This document shows, one piece after another, positions 34,884 to 42,927 of a stretch of 42,927 bases of DNA. The first letter of the stretch is position 1; every line of letters begins with the position of its first letter. Under the pieces are notes generated by a model. It was not told the DNA's origin. It was given only the letters and a program-made list of their open reading frames with translations, and made no database searches. Made by a program: the position numbers and the translations under genes. The DNA is from JBMOLK01 sp049325575 (GTDB lineage: Bacteria; Bacillota; Clostridia; Acetivibrionales; Acetivibrionaceae), in contig JBMOLK010000282.1 of the NCBI GenBank assembly GCA_049325575.1, positions 1-42,927 on the forward strand, written 5' to 3'.

Positions 34884-36014
34884 GTGGAAAAATCTAAAGT
34901 TTACTATATGGATTTAAAAACAAGACCTGATTTGAACCTGCTTAAAAAGCTGGAAAAGCTGGTTAAAATGGCCGGTATTGAAAATATAGACTTTAAGAAT
35001 AAATTCACAGCAATAAAAATCCATTTCGGCGAACCGGGAAATCTAGCTTATATAAGGCCTAACTACGTAAGGAAGATGGTGGAGATCATTAAAGGCCTTG
35101 GAGGTATGGTTTTCCTTACTGATGCCAATACTCTTTATGTAGGTAGAAGGGCTAATGCGGTAGACCACCTTGAGTCGGCTATGGAAAACGGGTTTAACCC
35201 TCTATCTGTTGACTGTAATGTTATAATTGCCGATGGCCTTAAGGGAACCAATTATAAAGAAATTCAGATAAATTGCAAGCATTGTAAAACAGCAAAAATA
35301 GGTTCAGCAATTGCAGATGCAGACATAATTATATCCATGAACCACTTTAAAGGGCATGAAATGACCGGCTTTGGCGGAGCACTCAAAAACCTGGGTATGG
35401 GCAGCGGCTCCAGGGGCGGGAAGCTGGAAATGCACTCCTCCTCCAAACCTCAAATTGAGCAAACCCGCTGTACCAGCTGTGGACAGTGTATAAAGAACTG
35501 CTCCCAAAGTGCTATAACTCTTGATAATAACAAAAAAGCACAGATAGATTATGATAAGTGTATAGGCTGCGGACAGTGTATTGCCATGTGTATATTTGGA
35601 GCAGCGGAAGCAAAGTGGGATGAGTCAGTGGATATAATAAACGAAAAAGTTGCGGAATATACCTATGCAGTTGTTAAGGATAAGCCTTGTTTTCACATAA
35701 ATTTTATGATGAATATCTCTCCAAACTGTGACTGTTGGGCAAATAATGATGCTGCAATAGTTCCCGATATAGGTATAGCAGCATCATTTGATCCTGTTGC
35801 ACTGGATAAGGCCTGTATAGATATGGTAAACAGTGCACCCGTACTAAAAGGCAGTGTCCTTGATGGAGTTAAAACAGGTACATGCGGTTGTAGTGAAGAT
35901 TCCTTTGATAAGTTTAAGCATATTCATCCCAATACAAACTGGATGTCAGGACTAAAACACGCAGAAAGTCTTAAGCTCGGTACCATGGAATATGAAATTG
36001 TTCATATAAAGTAA
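34884..36014 (+). CDS. DUF362 protein with internal 2[4Fe-4S] ferredoxin domain
   Basis: The GTG at 34884 follows AAGGGGGG. The 376-residue cytoplasmic product has DUF362 motifs (IKIHFGEPGNLAYIRPNYVRK, FLTDANTLY, MNHFKGHEMTGFGGALKNLGMG, FDPVALDKACIDMV) and an inserted ferredoxin with CTSCGQCIKNCSQSAI and CIGCGQCIAMCIFGAA, for two 4Fe-4S clusters. This architecture, with the ferredoxin inside the domain, differs from the protein at 29726, where it is at the C terminus. It is divergent from psd across 247 bases that hold a TATAAT at 34853. Confidence 0.9.
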   Translation: MEKSKVYYMDLKTRPDLNLLKKLEKLVKMAGIENIDFKNKFTAIKIHFGEPGNLAYIRPNYVRKMVEIIKGLGGMVFLTDANTLYVGRRANAVDHLESAMENGFNPLSVDCNVIIADGLKGTNYKEIQINCKHCKTAKIGSAIADADIIISMNHFKGHEMTGFGGALKNLGMGSGSRGGKLEMHSSSKPQIEQTRCTSCGQCIKNCSQSAITLDNNKKAQIDYDKCIGCGQCIAMCIFGAAEAKWDESVDIINEKVAEYTYAVVKDKPCFHINFMMNISPNCDCWANNDAAIVPDIGIAASFDPVALDKACIDMVNSAPVLKGSVLDGVKTGTCGCSEDSFDKFKHIHPNTNWMSGLKHAESLKLGTMEYEIVHIK

Positions 36015-36040
36015 CTATACTTAATGGTAAACAATCTAAA

Positions 36041-36080
36041 AGGGACATCCAAAATTCAATTTCAGGATGCCCCTTTTTTA
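36041..36080. terminator. Bidirectional intrinsic terminator
   Basis: AGGGACATCC (36041-36050) pairs with GGATGCCCCT (36065-36074, one mismatch), followed by six Ts on the plus strand and preceded by AAAA. It sits between the converging DUF362 and LURP-one-like genes. Confidence 0.85.
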
Positions 36081-36093
36081 TTTATATTATATA

Positions 36094-36672
36094 CTAACCC
36101 TGCTTACCTTCTATCGCACAAAGCAGAAGTCCCGCAGCAATCCCCAGCCGCCTGTCGTATTGATTTGCTGTATCCGGTGAAAAGTCAATATTCACCTTTA
36201 CAACAAGTGGATTAAAATTCTGCTTATAGGTACAAACCTTGGAACCGTTAACTTCGCAATCGTACCTTTGAGGTACAAGGTTTGTAAGTATTCTTCTTAC
36301 GAGAGCAAGCACAACGTTGTCTTCCTTGATAACCCCTATTTGGTTGTCTTCTGCATCCAGGATAATCCATTCATCCTTTAGCATAGACTTAAGACCTTTT
36401 CTCCTTAAAGCACCAACTTTTTCATTTGTAGTAGAATCAAAAACGTCATAAGTTGCAGAGAAGTCTATGACATTCCGGGCTTTTATCAAAAGCAGTTCTT
36501 CCTGCATATCTTCACCACTGTAAAGCCTTATGTCCTCCTTAAGTTTAAATGCTTTCATGCTTGCATAAAAAACAACCTGCCCGTTTGGATCGTAGAAGTG
36601 AAATGCCCCTCCAAGTAATTTTAATATTTTTCTACGCACAAGATACGTATTATGGCTATATCTTACATCCAT
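36094..36672 (-). CDS. LURP-one-related (tubby-like) protein
   Basis: The 192-residue product has the LOR/scramblase-like repeat pattern: YLVRRKILKLLGGAFHFYDP, VVFYASMKAFKLKEDIRLY, LLLIKARNVIDFSATYDVFD and KVGALRRKGLKSMLKDEWII. The fold is a 12-stranded barrel around a helix, related to tubby and phospholipid scramblases; bacterial members are uncharacterised. There is no signal peptide. It lies 95 bases downstream of the MFS gene on the same strand. Confidence 0.82.
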   Translation of the reverse strand: MDVRYSHNTYLVRRKILKLLGGAFHFYDPNGQVVFYASMKAFKLKEDIRLYSGEDMQEELLLIKARNVIDFSATYDVFDSTTNEKVGALRRKGLKSMLKDEWIILDAEDNQIGVIKEDNVVLALVRRILTNLVPQRYDCEVNGSKVCTYKQNFNPLVVKVNIDFSPDTANQYDRRLGIAAGLLLCAIEGKQG

Positions 36673-36767
36673 TCATATCCCCCCGCACTATAAATTTTGG
36701 TTACTTTCCACAATCATCATATATCAACAATTGTTGTAAGTAAATATCTTTTTTTGAAAAAGTCATA

Positions 36768-37988
36768 CTACTCCTGGCTGCAGCAAATCTTCTGCTCCTC
36801 GGCCCTAAGAATAAATACTATGATCAGTCCTAAGAAAAGGATCAAAGGAATTATTAAAAGTACAGACTGTATGCTAAGCCTTATTGAGATCATACTTCCC
36901 AGTACCGGTGAGACTGCCCATCCAACACTTCCAACCAGCCCCTGAATCCCGAAAAGAGTTCCTCTCTTCTCTGCCGGAGTATTCTCACTTGTCATGGTCA
37001 TAATTACCGGCTCCAATCCTCCTACAGCAAAGAAAAAGATTGCATAAACTAATGAAAAGATCCACAGGTCTCTTATAAATACCAAGGGTAATGACAGTAT
37101 GATACTCACAGCAAGTAATGTTCTAAGCAGCTTTACCTTGTTATATCTGTCTCCGAACCTGCTTATGGTAAGTCCGGAAAGCGCAGTCATAAACCCTATT
37201 ATACCGCTTATAATACCTGTAATCCTCGATGCTCCGTCAACTCCCAAACGGACTTCCTGTACAAACAGCGGCAAGTATGGAGCAAATACTGTGCGTGAAA
37301 TCCTCATAAAGAATAATACAAGCAGCATAATAACTAAATTCTTCGAGAAAAAAACTGAAGCAAAAGATGGTGCTTCTTTCTTTTCCTCACGGTGTGTCAG
37401 AGCCATATCTCTGCCCTCTTTTACCGTAAACAGTACCAAAAAGAAGTCTGCCATCATCAAAGCAGCTCCTAAGAAGAAGCTTGGCCTGTAACCCACATAT
37501 TCTGCAAAAAATCCACCTATAATAGGACCTGCAGAAAACCCGATAAATGTAGATGACGAAAGAAAGCCCAATGCAAAAGAAAGTTGTTTACCGGGCGTAC
37601 TTGAAGCAATTAAAGCTGATGATGCAGTTATAGTCCCTGTAAACATTCCTTGGGCAAACCTTAAAATAATAAGATGCTCCACGCGGGTTGCAAGGCCCAT
37701 ACCCCCTATTATAAATGATGCAAAAAGCATTGCCCTTAGGAGCATCAGCTTTTTTCCCCACCTATCGGACAACATACCCCATATTGGAGCCATAACAGCC
37801 ATAGTCACTGCAGGAGCAGCACTTAATATACCAGTATATATTTTAACCTTGTCAGGGTCAGTTATACCCATCTCCTGGATATAAAACGGAAGAAATGGAA
37901 TGCCAAACCCAAAGCTCATGAGGGATAATATTTGTGAAAACCATATAGTATATAGATTAGCTTTCCAGCGCTCCATTTTTTTCTCCAC
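36768..37988 (-). CDS. MFS transporter (drug:H+ antiporter type)
   Basis: The 406-residue product has 12 predicted membrane helices. Motif A of the drug antiporters appears as GMLSDRWGKKLMLLRA (residues about 70-85), with a second copy-like GLTISRFGDRYNKVKLLR in the C-terminal half, and SALIASSTPGKQLSFALGF resembles motif C of MdtG/TetA-type exporters. Substrate unknown. The GTG at 37988 lies six bases after GGAGGGG. It is 25 bases after the aminopropyltransferase gene and thus possibly the tail of the PspA-associated operon. Confidence 0.92.
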   Translation of the reverse strand: MEKKMERWKANLYTIWFSQILSLMSFGFGIPFLPFYIQEMGITDPDKVKIYTGILSAAPAVTMAVMAPIWGMLSDRWGKKLMLLRAMLFASFIIGGMGLATRVEHLIILRFAQGMFTGTITASSALIASSTPGKQLSFALGFLSSSTFIGFSAGPIIGGFFAEYVGYRPSFFLGAALMMADFFLVLFTVKEGRDMALTHREEKKEAPSFASVFFSKNLVIMLLVLFFMRISRTVFAPYLPLFVQEVRLGVDGASRITGIISGIIGFMTALSGLTISRFGDRYNKVKLLRTLLAVSIILSLPLVFIRDLWIFSLVYAIFFFAVGGLEPVIMTMTSENTPAEKRGTLFGIQGLVGSVGWAVSPVLGSMISIRLSIQSVLLIIPLILFLGLIIVFILRAEEQKICCSQE

Positions 37989-38013
37989 AATTCACCCCTC
38001 CAAAACAATTTGA

Positions 38014-39543
38014 CTACTGCCAGTATTTCCAACTTTTCTCATAATAATCCGTAATTACAGGGCTTGTTATAGTGTTGATCCTCACCTCGGGTCTTTTAAT
38101 ATCCTTGGCAAATACAAACAATGCCTTTACCTGCTCGTTACTTAAGAACCTTGTTTCAACATCAATGTTTATATCTTCGACACTAAAACCGGTATTGGAA
38201 GCTATGGTAAATCCCCAATCACCAAAAGAAGGTATATCGGTATGATATCCGGAAGTTTCAAGACCGGTTGATTCGACTGTTTTTCTAATACACCAGTAAA
38301 CATCCGGCGCAAAATATGGTGATGTACTTTGGATAACAGTAAAGCCGCCTTTTATTAGGTGTCTTTTAATTATTTCATAGAAGGTTTTAGTGTAGAGTTT
38401 GCTTAAGGATTCGTTGTTTGGGTCAGGCAAGTCCACAACTATAAGGCTGTACAACTCGTTTGAATTCTCTAGAAACTGGTAGGCATCCTGATTTACTATG
38501 TGTACTCTTGGATCCTTCAAAGACCCCTTATTTAATTCAAGAAGTCTGGGATTATTCATTCCCAAATCTGTCATTGCCTCATCAAGGTCTACTAGAGTTA
38601 CTTTCTTTACTTGTGGATACTTTAGTACCTCACGAACTGCCAGGCCGTCTCCCCCTCCAAGCACCAGTATATTTTCCCTGTTTTTCATAAGACTCATAGC
38701 CGGATGAACCAGGCACTCATGATACCTGTACTCATCGATGGAGCTGAATTGAAGGTTACCGTCTATAAAAAGCCTAAGATCCTGTTTCTTTTGTGTCATA
38801 ACGATTTTTTGATAGGGACTCTGCTGCCTGTATATTATCCTATCTGCATAGAATTTCTGTTCAAGAAAATTCTCAGTATCGGTAACCTGTGCCAAACCTA
38901 CAGCCAGTCCCAGAGTTACTGTTACACTTAACGCAACAATTAATTTCTTCTTTACAATATCTTTATAGAAAACTTTTATGTTTATAATAACAACAAATAG
39001 ATTGACCAGGCCAAGTATATACGAGGACCTTATTATACCCAATCTAGGCAGCATAAACATTGAGAATGCAATAGACCCTATTAGTGCACCAATATAATCA
39101 AACCCCAAGGCATTCGATATGCTAACCTTGATATCCCTGTACTTTTCTTCAATCAACCTGGTTAAAATAGGTATTTCAAGTCCAACCAATACACCAATTA
39201 TAAGAATGACGGTAAACATCGCCGCTGAATATATGGGTGTAAAAGCATAAGCAGAAAACAGGATAAGGGCTGAAAATCCTCCCATGAATCCAACTCCTGT
39301 CTCCACCAGAATAAATGCATCCATAAGGTTCTTGTTTATATACCTTGATAAAAACGAACCGATACCCATGGCAAACATAAAACTGCCTATAGTTAACGAG
39401 TACTGAAGAACACCATTTCCCAGAAGGTACGTGGATATATTACCTATGGAAAGCTCATATACTATACCACACAAAGCAATAAGGAATACTGAAACCAAAA
39501 GAACTACAACTTCATTTGAATATTTGTTTTTCCAGAAATTCAT
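38014..39543 (-). CDS. Membrane-integrated polyamine aminopropyltransferase (spermidine synthase-like)
   Basis: The 509-residue product joins about seven membrane helices (residues 15-217) to a spermidine-synthase domain (residues 230-509). The latter has LFIDGNLQFSSIDEYRYHE, the decarboxy-SAM binding GGGDG (296-300), VTLVDLD and the active-site DLPDPN (Asp371, Asp374), where the canonical enzyme has DSTDP. The family transfers aminopropyl groups, but the membrane form linked to PspA and DUF350 has no established substrate. It is followed by the MFS gene. A strong hairpin separates it from the DUF350 gene. Confidence 0.93.
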   Translation of the reverse strand: MNFWKNKYSNEVVVLLVSVFLIALCGIVYELSIGNISTYLLGNGVLQYSLTIGSFMFAMGIGSFLSRYINKNLMDAFILVETGVGFMGGFSALILFSAYAFTPIYSAAMFTVILIIGVLVGLEIPILTRLIEEKYRDIKVSISNALGFDYIGALIGSIAFSMFMLPRLGIIRSSYILGLVNLFVVIINIKVFYKDIVKKKLIVALSVTVTLGLAVGLAQVTDTENFLEQKFYADRIIYRQQSPYQKIVMTQKKQDLRLFIDGNLQFSSIDEYRYHECLVHPAMSLMKNRENILVLGGGDGLAVREVLKYPQVKKVTLVDLDEAMTDLGMNNPRLLELNKGSLKDPRVHIVNQDAYQFLENSNELYSLIVVDLPDPNNESLSKLYTKTFYEIIKRHLIKGGFTVIQSTSPYFAPDVYWCIRKTVESTGLETSGYHTDIPSFGDWGFTIASNTGFSVEDINIDVETRFLSNEQVKALFVFAKDIKRPEVRINTITSPVITDYYEKSWKYWQ

Positions 39544-39578
39544 ACATACATCCCTTTAATTATATATTGAGCTGGTAC

Positions 39579-39633
39579 AAAAAAACCCCCTAATAACATT
39601 ATAACCAGACCTTTGGCCTGGTTAAATGTTATT
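39579..39633 (-). promoter_or_regulatory. Long hairpin between DUF350 and aminopropyltransferase genes
   Basis: On the minus strand AATAACATT...AACCAG pairs with CTGGTT...AATGTTATT (39633-39592) in a nearly perfect stem, followed by TAGGGGG and seven Us (39585-39579). It starts two bases after the DUF350 stop. The U tract is separated from the stem, so it may be a leaky terminator or a processing site that sets the level of the downstream gene. Confidence 0.6.
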
Positions 39634-39634
39634 T

Positions 39635-39841
39635 TCAGCTAACTACCGCACCTACAATTATACCTATTGCTATGAATACTCCGGCTGCAATCACGCCTGC
39701 TGCGGTATTTCCCTTTTCAATTTCCTTGTTGATGTCTGCGGGAATTACAAAATCTACCACCTTGTATCCAACTACCATCATAATAATACCTAAAACACCA
39801 AACACAAGAGTTGATATAATTTGATCCAATAAACTCTCCAT
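39635..39841 (-). CDS. DUF350 small membrane protein
   Basis: The 68-residue product has two membrane helices (FGVLGIIMMVVGYKVVDFVIP and AAGVIAAGVFIAIGIIVGAVV) joined by a polar loop with IEKGNTAAG. This is a single DUF350 unit; many homologues carry two. Its function is unknown, but it is a regular neighbour of PspA and of the membrane aminopropyltransferase. It follows the DUF4247-like gene by 21 bases. Confidence 0.9.
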   Translation of the reverse strand: MESLLDQIISTLVFGVLGIIMMVVGYKVVDFVIPADINKEIEKGNTAAGVIAAGVFIAIGIIVGAVVS

Positions 39842-39862
39842 GTTCCTCTTACCTCCCTTAAT

Positions 39863-40381
39863 TTATTTTCCAAAGCCTATACCTCCACCTCTTACCGGAT
39901 CTGTACCATAGCTCCCCTGGCGAAGTGAGCCGCCTCCCCAGTAATGACTGAATCTGGTGTAGTGTCGTCTATAAGCTTGTCTTTCCGGTGCCATATAAAT
40001 TACTGTACCTTCCTTACCGTCTAAGCTTCCACTCTGCAGCAAAACATAAGCGTCATTGTATCTTACAATCATACTGTCATTACCGGCCCTGTTATATCCT
40101 AAAGGGGTCTGAATTCTACGGAGCTTACTGAAAGTTTCATCAAGTAAATAAGTAGAAAAAAACAACCTCTCGCCCCCTGTCAAGATATTATCCGTCTGAC
40201 TATGGCCTAGAATAGACACTTGAGAATAGCTGGTAAGCTTCTGAAAGTTTTTATTTAATACGCTTTCAGTGTGGTCACCATAGAAGGCATTTGCCACTCC
40301 TACAAACAAAACAAAAAATACTATGCCCCCCAATATCAGGATTAGAGACATTCGCCCATTAAGATTATTCAAAGTGTTCAC
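39863..40381 (-). CDS. DUF4247-like membrane-anchored protein
   Basis: The 172-residue product has one membrane helix (residues 12-30), an outside domain with GERLFFSTYLLDETFSKLR, SMIVRYNDAYVLLQSG and GTVIYMAPERQAYRRHY, and a Gly-rich end (WGGGSLRQGSYG, GGGIGFGK). Pattern and position between PspA and DUF350 match the DUF4247 proteins of this cassette type. The assignment rests on motif impression plus context, so it is less sure than its neighbours. Role unknown. Confidence 0.65.
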   Translation of the reverse strand: MNTLNNLNGRMSLILILGGIVFFVLFVGVANAFYGDHTESVLNKNFQKLTSYSQVSILGHSQTDNILTGGERLFFSTYLLDETFSKLRRIQTPLGYNRAGNDSMIVRYNDAYVLLQSGSLDGKEGTVIYMAPERQAYRRHYTRFSHYWGGGSLRQGSYGTDPVRGGGIGFGK

Positions 40382-40393
40382 CTCATAAAATAC

Positions 40394-41047
40394 TTATTTA
40401 TCAAATTTTGCCTTTAAAGCTTCTAATTCTTCTTCAATTTTCCTATCAGGACCCTGTTTTTCTTTCTTTTCTCCCGGTGTGCTTTTATCCAACTCACTAA
40501 TTACCTTAACCCTTGTCTCCTCATGTACGACTTCCTCTTCCATCTTATTTAATATATAAGACGGACTGTCCCCGGTCTCATATCTCATGGTTTCCATTAC
40601 CTTGCGCTGGGCTTTTGCACTCTTGCCCCTTGCTACAAGGTTCTCCCTTCTAAGCTTGGCTTCCTCAATTTGTTTTTCCAGCTTTTCAATATTGCCCTTC
40701 ATAAACTTGATCTGTTCCACCTGGTCATTGTATTGACTTAAAGCTGACTCCAAATCCCTTTCATGTGAGTGCTTCTTCCCAATATATTCCCTGGCCAGCT
40801 CTTCATCTCCTTTTTGTACCGCTTCTTCAGCCTTCTTTTGATACTTTTCGGATTCTGCTCTATGCTGAGCCACAAGAGCCTTAAGCTTCTTCTCCACGGT
40901 TATTGCAACGGCCAAACCTGACTTAGCCTCCTGGAGGGAATTTTCAAGTTCACCCAGCATGTTTTTTGCCAGCTCTTCCTGTGAAACGGACCTTTTAAAC
41001 AACCTTTGAAAAAAGGCCTTTAAAGCTTCAAAAAAACCCACTTCCAT
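40394..41047 (-). CDS. PspA/IM30 (Vipp1) family protein
   Basis: The 217-residue product is almost all coiled coil, as in PspA: an amphipathic N-terminal helix (FFEALKAFFQRLFKRS) that binds stressed membrane, then QEELAKNMLGELENSLQEA and two long helices, with KAQRKVMETM near residue 165. PspA/ESCRT-III-like proteins polymerise on membranes and preserve their integrity. It is slightly short against the E. coli protein of 222. It is 12 bases from the DUF4247-like gene and 19 from the DUF4178 gene. Confidence 0.92.
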   Translation of the reverse strand: MEVGFFEALKAFFQRLFKRSVSQEELAKNMLGELENSLQEAKSGLAVAITVEKKLKALVAQHRAESEKYQKKAEEAVQKGDEELAREYIGKKHSHERDLESALSQYNDQVEQIKFMKGNIEKLEKQIEEAKLRRENLVARGKSAKAQRKVMETMRYETGDSPSYILNKMEEEVVHEETRVKVISELDKSTPGEKKEKQGPDRKIEEELEALKAKFDK

Positions 41048-41066
41048 TCTCCCTTCTTATAACAAG

Positions 41067-41564
41067 CTAATCTTTAGGAAGTATCTTAACTTCATACTGC
41101 TTTATAGGATAACCCAGGCTTACTTCTATTTCACTATTCCACTTTTCAACGGACAAGTACTTTGTCCCGCCTTCATTTTCATAATCTGCGTACTCTACAT
41201 CAACATATTTTGTATCTGTATAATCCGAGCGGTTAACAGCTTTGGCCCTGCTCTTTTCTTCCCGGTAAAACACCTCTCCATTGTAGCTTATTTCTTTTGG
41301 CAAATCATTTAGGGCCAAATCGATTTCTTCATATATGGAAAGCTCCAACCCATCGTCATCATCAACACCGAGCCACAACTCATCATCACCATCAACAAGC
41401 TGGTAATCAAGCCACTTGTACCCGCCCTCGTTATACTCAAGAACCTGTGAAACTATATAGTCCCTATCATCATAAGTAACAACATCGCCAACTTGAATAT
41501 TAAAAAAATTACGCTTAACAGGTTTTTGTTTATTGCTTCGTTTAAACAAATCAAATATGGACAT
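41067..41564 (-). CDS. DUF4178 protein
   Basis: I start at the ATG at 41564 (MSIFDLFKRSNKQKP), after GGTG; the frame reaches 41597 without a better site. The 165-residue product has the DUF4178 pattern: VGDVVTYDDRDYIVSQVLEY, KWLDYQLVDGDDELWLGVDD and a C-terminal half with FYREEKSRAKAV and YLSVEKWNSEIEVSLGYPI. The domain is an all-beta unit of unknown function that co-occurs with PspA, DUF350 and aminopropyltransferase genes. It is the first gene of the cassette. Confidence 0.9.
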   Translation of the reverse strand: MSIFDLFKRSNKQKPVKRNFFNIQVGDVVTYDDRDYIVSQVLEYNEGGYKWLDYQLVDGDDELWLGVDDDDGLELSIYEEIDLALNDLPKEISYNGEVFYREEKSRAKAVNRSDYTDTKYVDVEYADYENEGGTKYLSVEKWNSEIEVSLGYPIKQYEVKILPKD

Positions 41565-41688
41565 ATAATCACCACACCATTTCCAGTTTAATATCACATA
41601 ATATCTATAGAATACAGCAACATAGTTAATTCTTTTTAAATGTTTATACTATTATATTAAACTTAATTCCAATTTTCAACTAATCTTT

Positions 41689-42639
41689 CTATTCTCCCAG
41701 CCCGTATTTCCGGATTAGATTTAACTCTTCAGTACTAAACAATCCTGCCTCATATAAATTCAGAAATTCTTGTGAAACACTTTGATCAAAAACCAGAATA
41801 TCATCAGAATTAACTGTAACTTTTACTCCATAATCGAACAAAATTCTAATTGGATGAACTTTCAGGCTCTCCACCCTGTTTAACATTACATTACTTGTAG
41901 GGCAAATATTTAATTGTATTTTATTATCCACAAGCCAGTTCATTACTGATGGTGATTTACTGGCTGAAATACCGTGTTGAACTTCGTTTAGCTCCAGTTC
42001 ATCAACAGCTTCTTTGATGGAATCTGCATCACCCCATTCTCCTACATGAGCTTTCAGTACAAGACCTTTATCTTTAGCCTTTCGGTAAATAGGTTTGAAA
42101 TTCTTAATTGATTGTGTCATCTCATCCCCATATAAGTCAATTGAGTAGAAACAATCCTTTTCAAGAAAAGGGGTAATCCATTCTTCAAGCAAATTTACCG
42201 GACAATGTCTGGACAGCCCAATTTGAAATTTAAATTCTAGTTTTGGGGCGTATTTCTCATGTATACTTTGAAATGTTTGTATTAACAAATCTATATCTCC
42301 ATTATAAAAATGGCCATTAGCCCAAACATCATCACCTATCTCCAGGACAACAACACCATCGTTGTCAGCTTGCACAAAAGCAGCTTCAATCGCCAGTGTT
42401 CTTTTATCAGCAGTATCAAAAATATCACCAATATTCTGACCAACCCATTTATGCATATCATCCATGCTGTATAGCTTTTGACTTAAGCGTGGTATATTAA
42501 TCCCTAAACGCTGCTCAATATATTCTCTTTTTCCTCCAAGAAAAAAGTGGTTATGTAAGTCTGCTTTAGGAACTAATTTTAAAGTCTGTATGTCTCTATT
42601 CTCTAAAGCATTGATAAACAACTTATCATAGTCTGTCAT
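41689..42639 (-). CDS. Adenosine-deaminase-like amidohydrolase
   Basis: The 316-residue product has the metal-dependent deaminase motifs in order: KADLHNHF (zinc His pair), KAHVGEWGDADSIKEAV (His and catalytic Glu), VQHGI (His) and CPTSNVMLNRV, then VTVNSDDILVF with the Asp-Asp pair. All metal and catalytic positions appear intact, but the usual GHAGE is HVGEW and the Pro after DD is replaced by Ile. So the substrate may not be adenosine; related proteins act on other modified nucleosides or bases. It starts 14 bases after the Cys-rich gene. Confidence 0.85.
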   Translation of the reverse strand: MTDYDKLFINALENRDIQTLKLVPKADLHNHFFLGGKREYIEQRLGINIPRLSQKLYSMDDMHKWVGQNIGDIFDTADKRTLAIEAAFVQADNDGVVVLEIGDDVWANGHFYNGDIDLLIQTFQSIHEKYAPKLEFKFQIGLSRHCPVNLLEEWITPFLEKDCFYSIDLYGDEMTQSIKNFKPIYRKAKDKGLVLKAHVGEWGDADSIKEAVDELELNEVQHGISASKSPSVMNWLVDNKIQLNICPTSNVMLNRVESLKVHPIRILFDYGVKVTVNSDDILVFDQSVSQEFLNLYEAGLFSTEELNLIRKYGLGE

Positions 42640-42652
42640 TATAATCTATCCT

Positions 42653-42927
42653 TTAGTCACTTAATTTTTTATCTTGCTCACGAACATAGTCCCAGTATTC
42701 AGAAGGTGTTTTCTCTTTTTCATATACATTTAATTCCCCTATCTGAGCTATTGCCTTTATCTTGTCATTTATAAATTGTTGAAAACAATTAGGAACATGA
42801 TCCTTATAGTACCTATGTATAGCCACACACTCCTGGCATTTACCGTGCCATTCACATTTTACCTTTGGACATGAACATTTTAAGTTGTTAGGATCCCTTA
42901 AAACCGATCTGATCTCTTTTACAACTT
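42653..42927 (-). CDS. C-terminal part of a Cys-rich protein, cut by the window edge
   Basis: The minus-strand frame enters from the right edge (first whole codon at 42925) and stops with TAA at 42655-42653, giving 90 residues. It contains CSCPKVKCEWHGKCQECVAIHRYYKDHVPNC, shown here as CSCPKVKCEWHGKC then QECVAIH: a cluster of Cys and His that could hold zinc or an iron-sulfur cluster. Similar short Cys-rich HGxC-type domains occur in clostridial proteins of unknown function. It is probably cotranscribed with the deaminase-like gene. Confidence 0.7.
   Translation of the reverse strand, partial: VVKEIRSVLRDPNNLKCSCPKVKCEWHGKCQECVAIHRYYKDHVPNCFQQFINDKIKAIAQIGELNVYEKEKTPSEYWDYVREQDKKLSD

Overview
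The window reads as chromosomal DNA of a low-GC Gram-positive anaerobe of the class Clostridia. The evidence is AT-rich intergenic DNA, strong AGGAGG-type ribosome binding sites with many TTG and GTG starts, Sec lipoprotein signals, 4Fe-4S proteins, sigma-A promoters of Bacillus/Clostridium type, a LexA box of Firmicutes type and a candidate mother-cell (sigma-K-like) promoter. A family 3 cellulose-binding module at 28034-28500 points towards a cellulolytic lineage (Acetivibrio/Ruminiclostridium-like); this placement is inference. I saw no rRNA, tRNA, CRISPR array, phage or transposase gene.

Layout. 1-6451: a truncated VWA lipoprotein gene faces a run of four envelope or exported protein genes (FG-GAP-like protein, DUF3160 lipoprotein, CapA-like protein, zinc-dependent phospholipase C-like protein). 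6577-9226: a small Cys-rich protein with a sigma-K-like promoter, then two HAD phosphatases and a PsbP-like membrane protein. 9487-20413: a nitrogen-scavenging block, all on the minus strand: a urea ABC transporter (urtABCDE), a small LexA-box gene, and a complete Ni-urease operon (ureABCEFGD). The urt and ure operons each start with a near-consensus sigma-A promoter, a shared short RNA element and an intrinsic terminator lying before the first gene, so both appear to be controlled by the same transcription attenuation mechanism.

20700-27732: assorted genes: SGNH esterase, SDR reductase, an unknown protein, a TipA-like MerR regulator with a 19-bp-spacer promoter, a membrane-anchored ankyrin protein, and a GntR(YtrA-type)/ABC-2 exporter operon whose ATPase gene carries a one-base frameshift. 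27804-29684: 22-23-bp tandem repeats and a GC palindrome precede a gene for a CBM3 + gingipain-like (C25) protein with no signal peptide.

29726-36014: psd (phosphatidylserine decarboxylase) followed by an alternating series of two ArsP/DUF318-type permeases and two DUF362 proteins, with a third DUF362/ferredoxin gene divergent from it. This is the most system-like unexplained cluster. 36094-41564: LURP-one-like protein, MFS transporter, and the PspA-associated cassette DUF4178-PspA-DUF4247-like-DUF350-aminopropyltransferase, an envelope-stress type module. 41689-42927: an adenosine-deaminase-like amidohydrolase and the tail of a Cys-rich protein.
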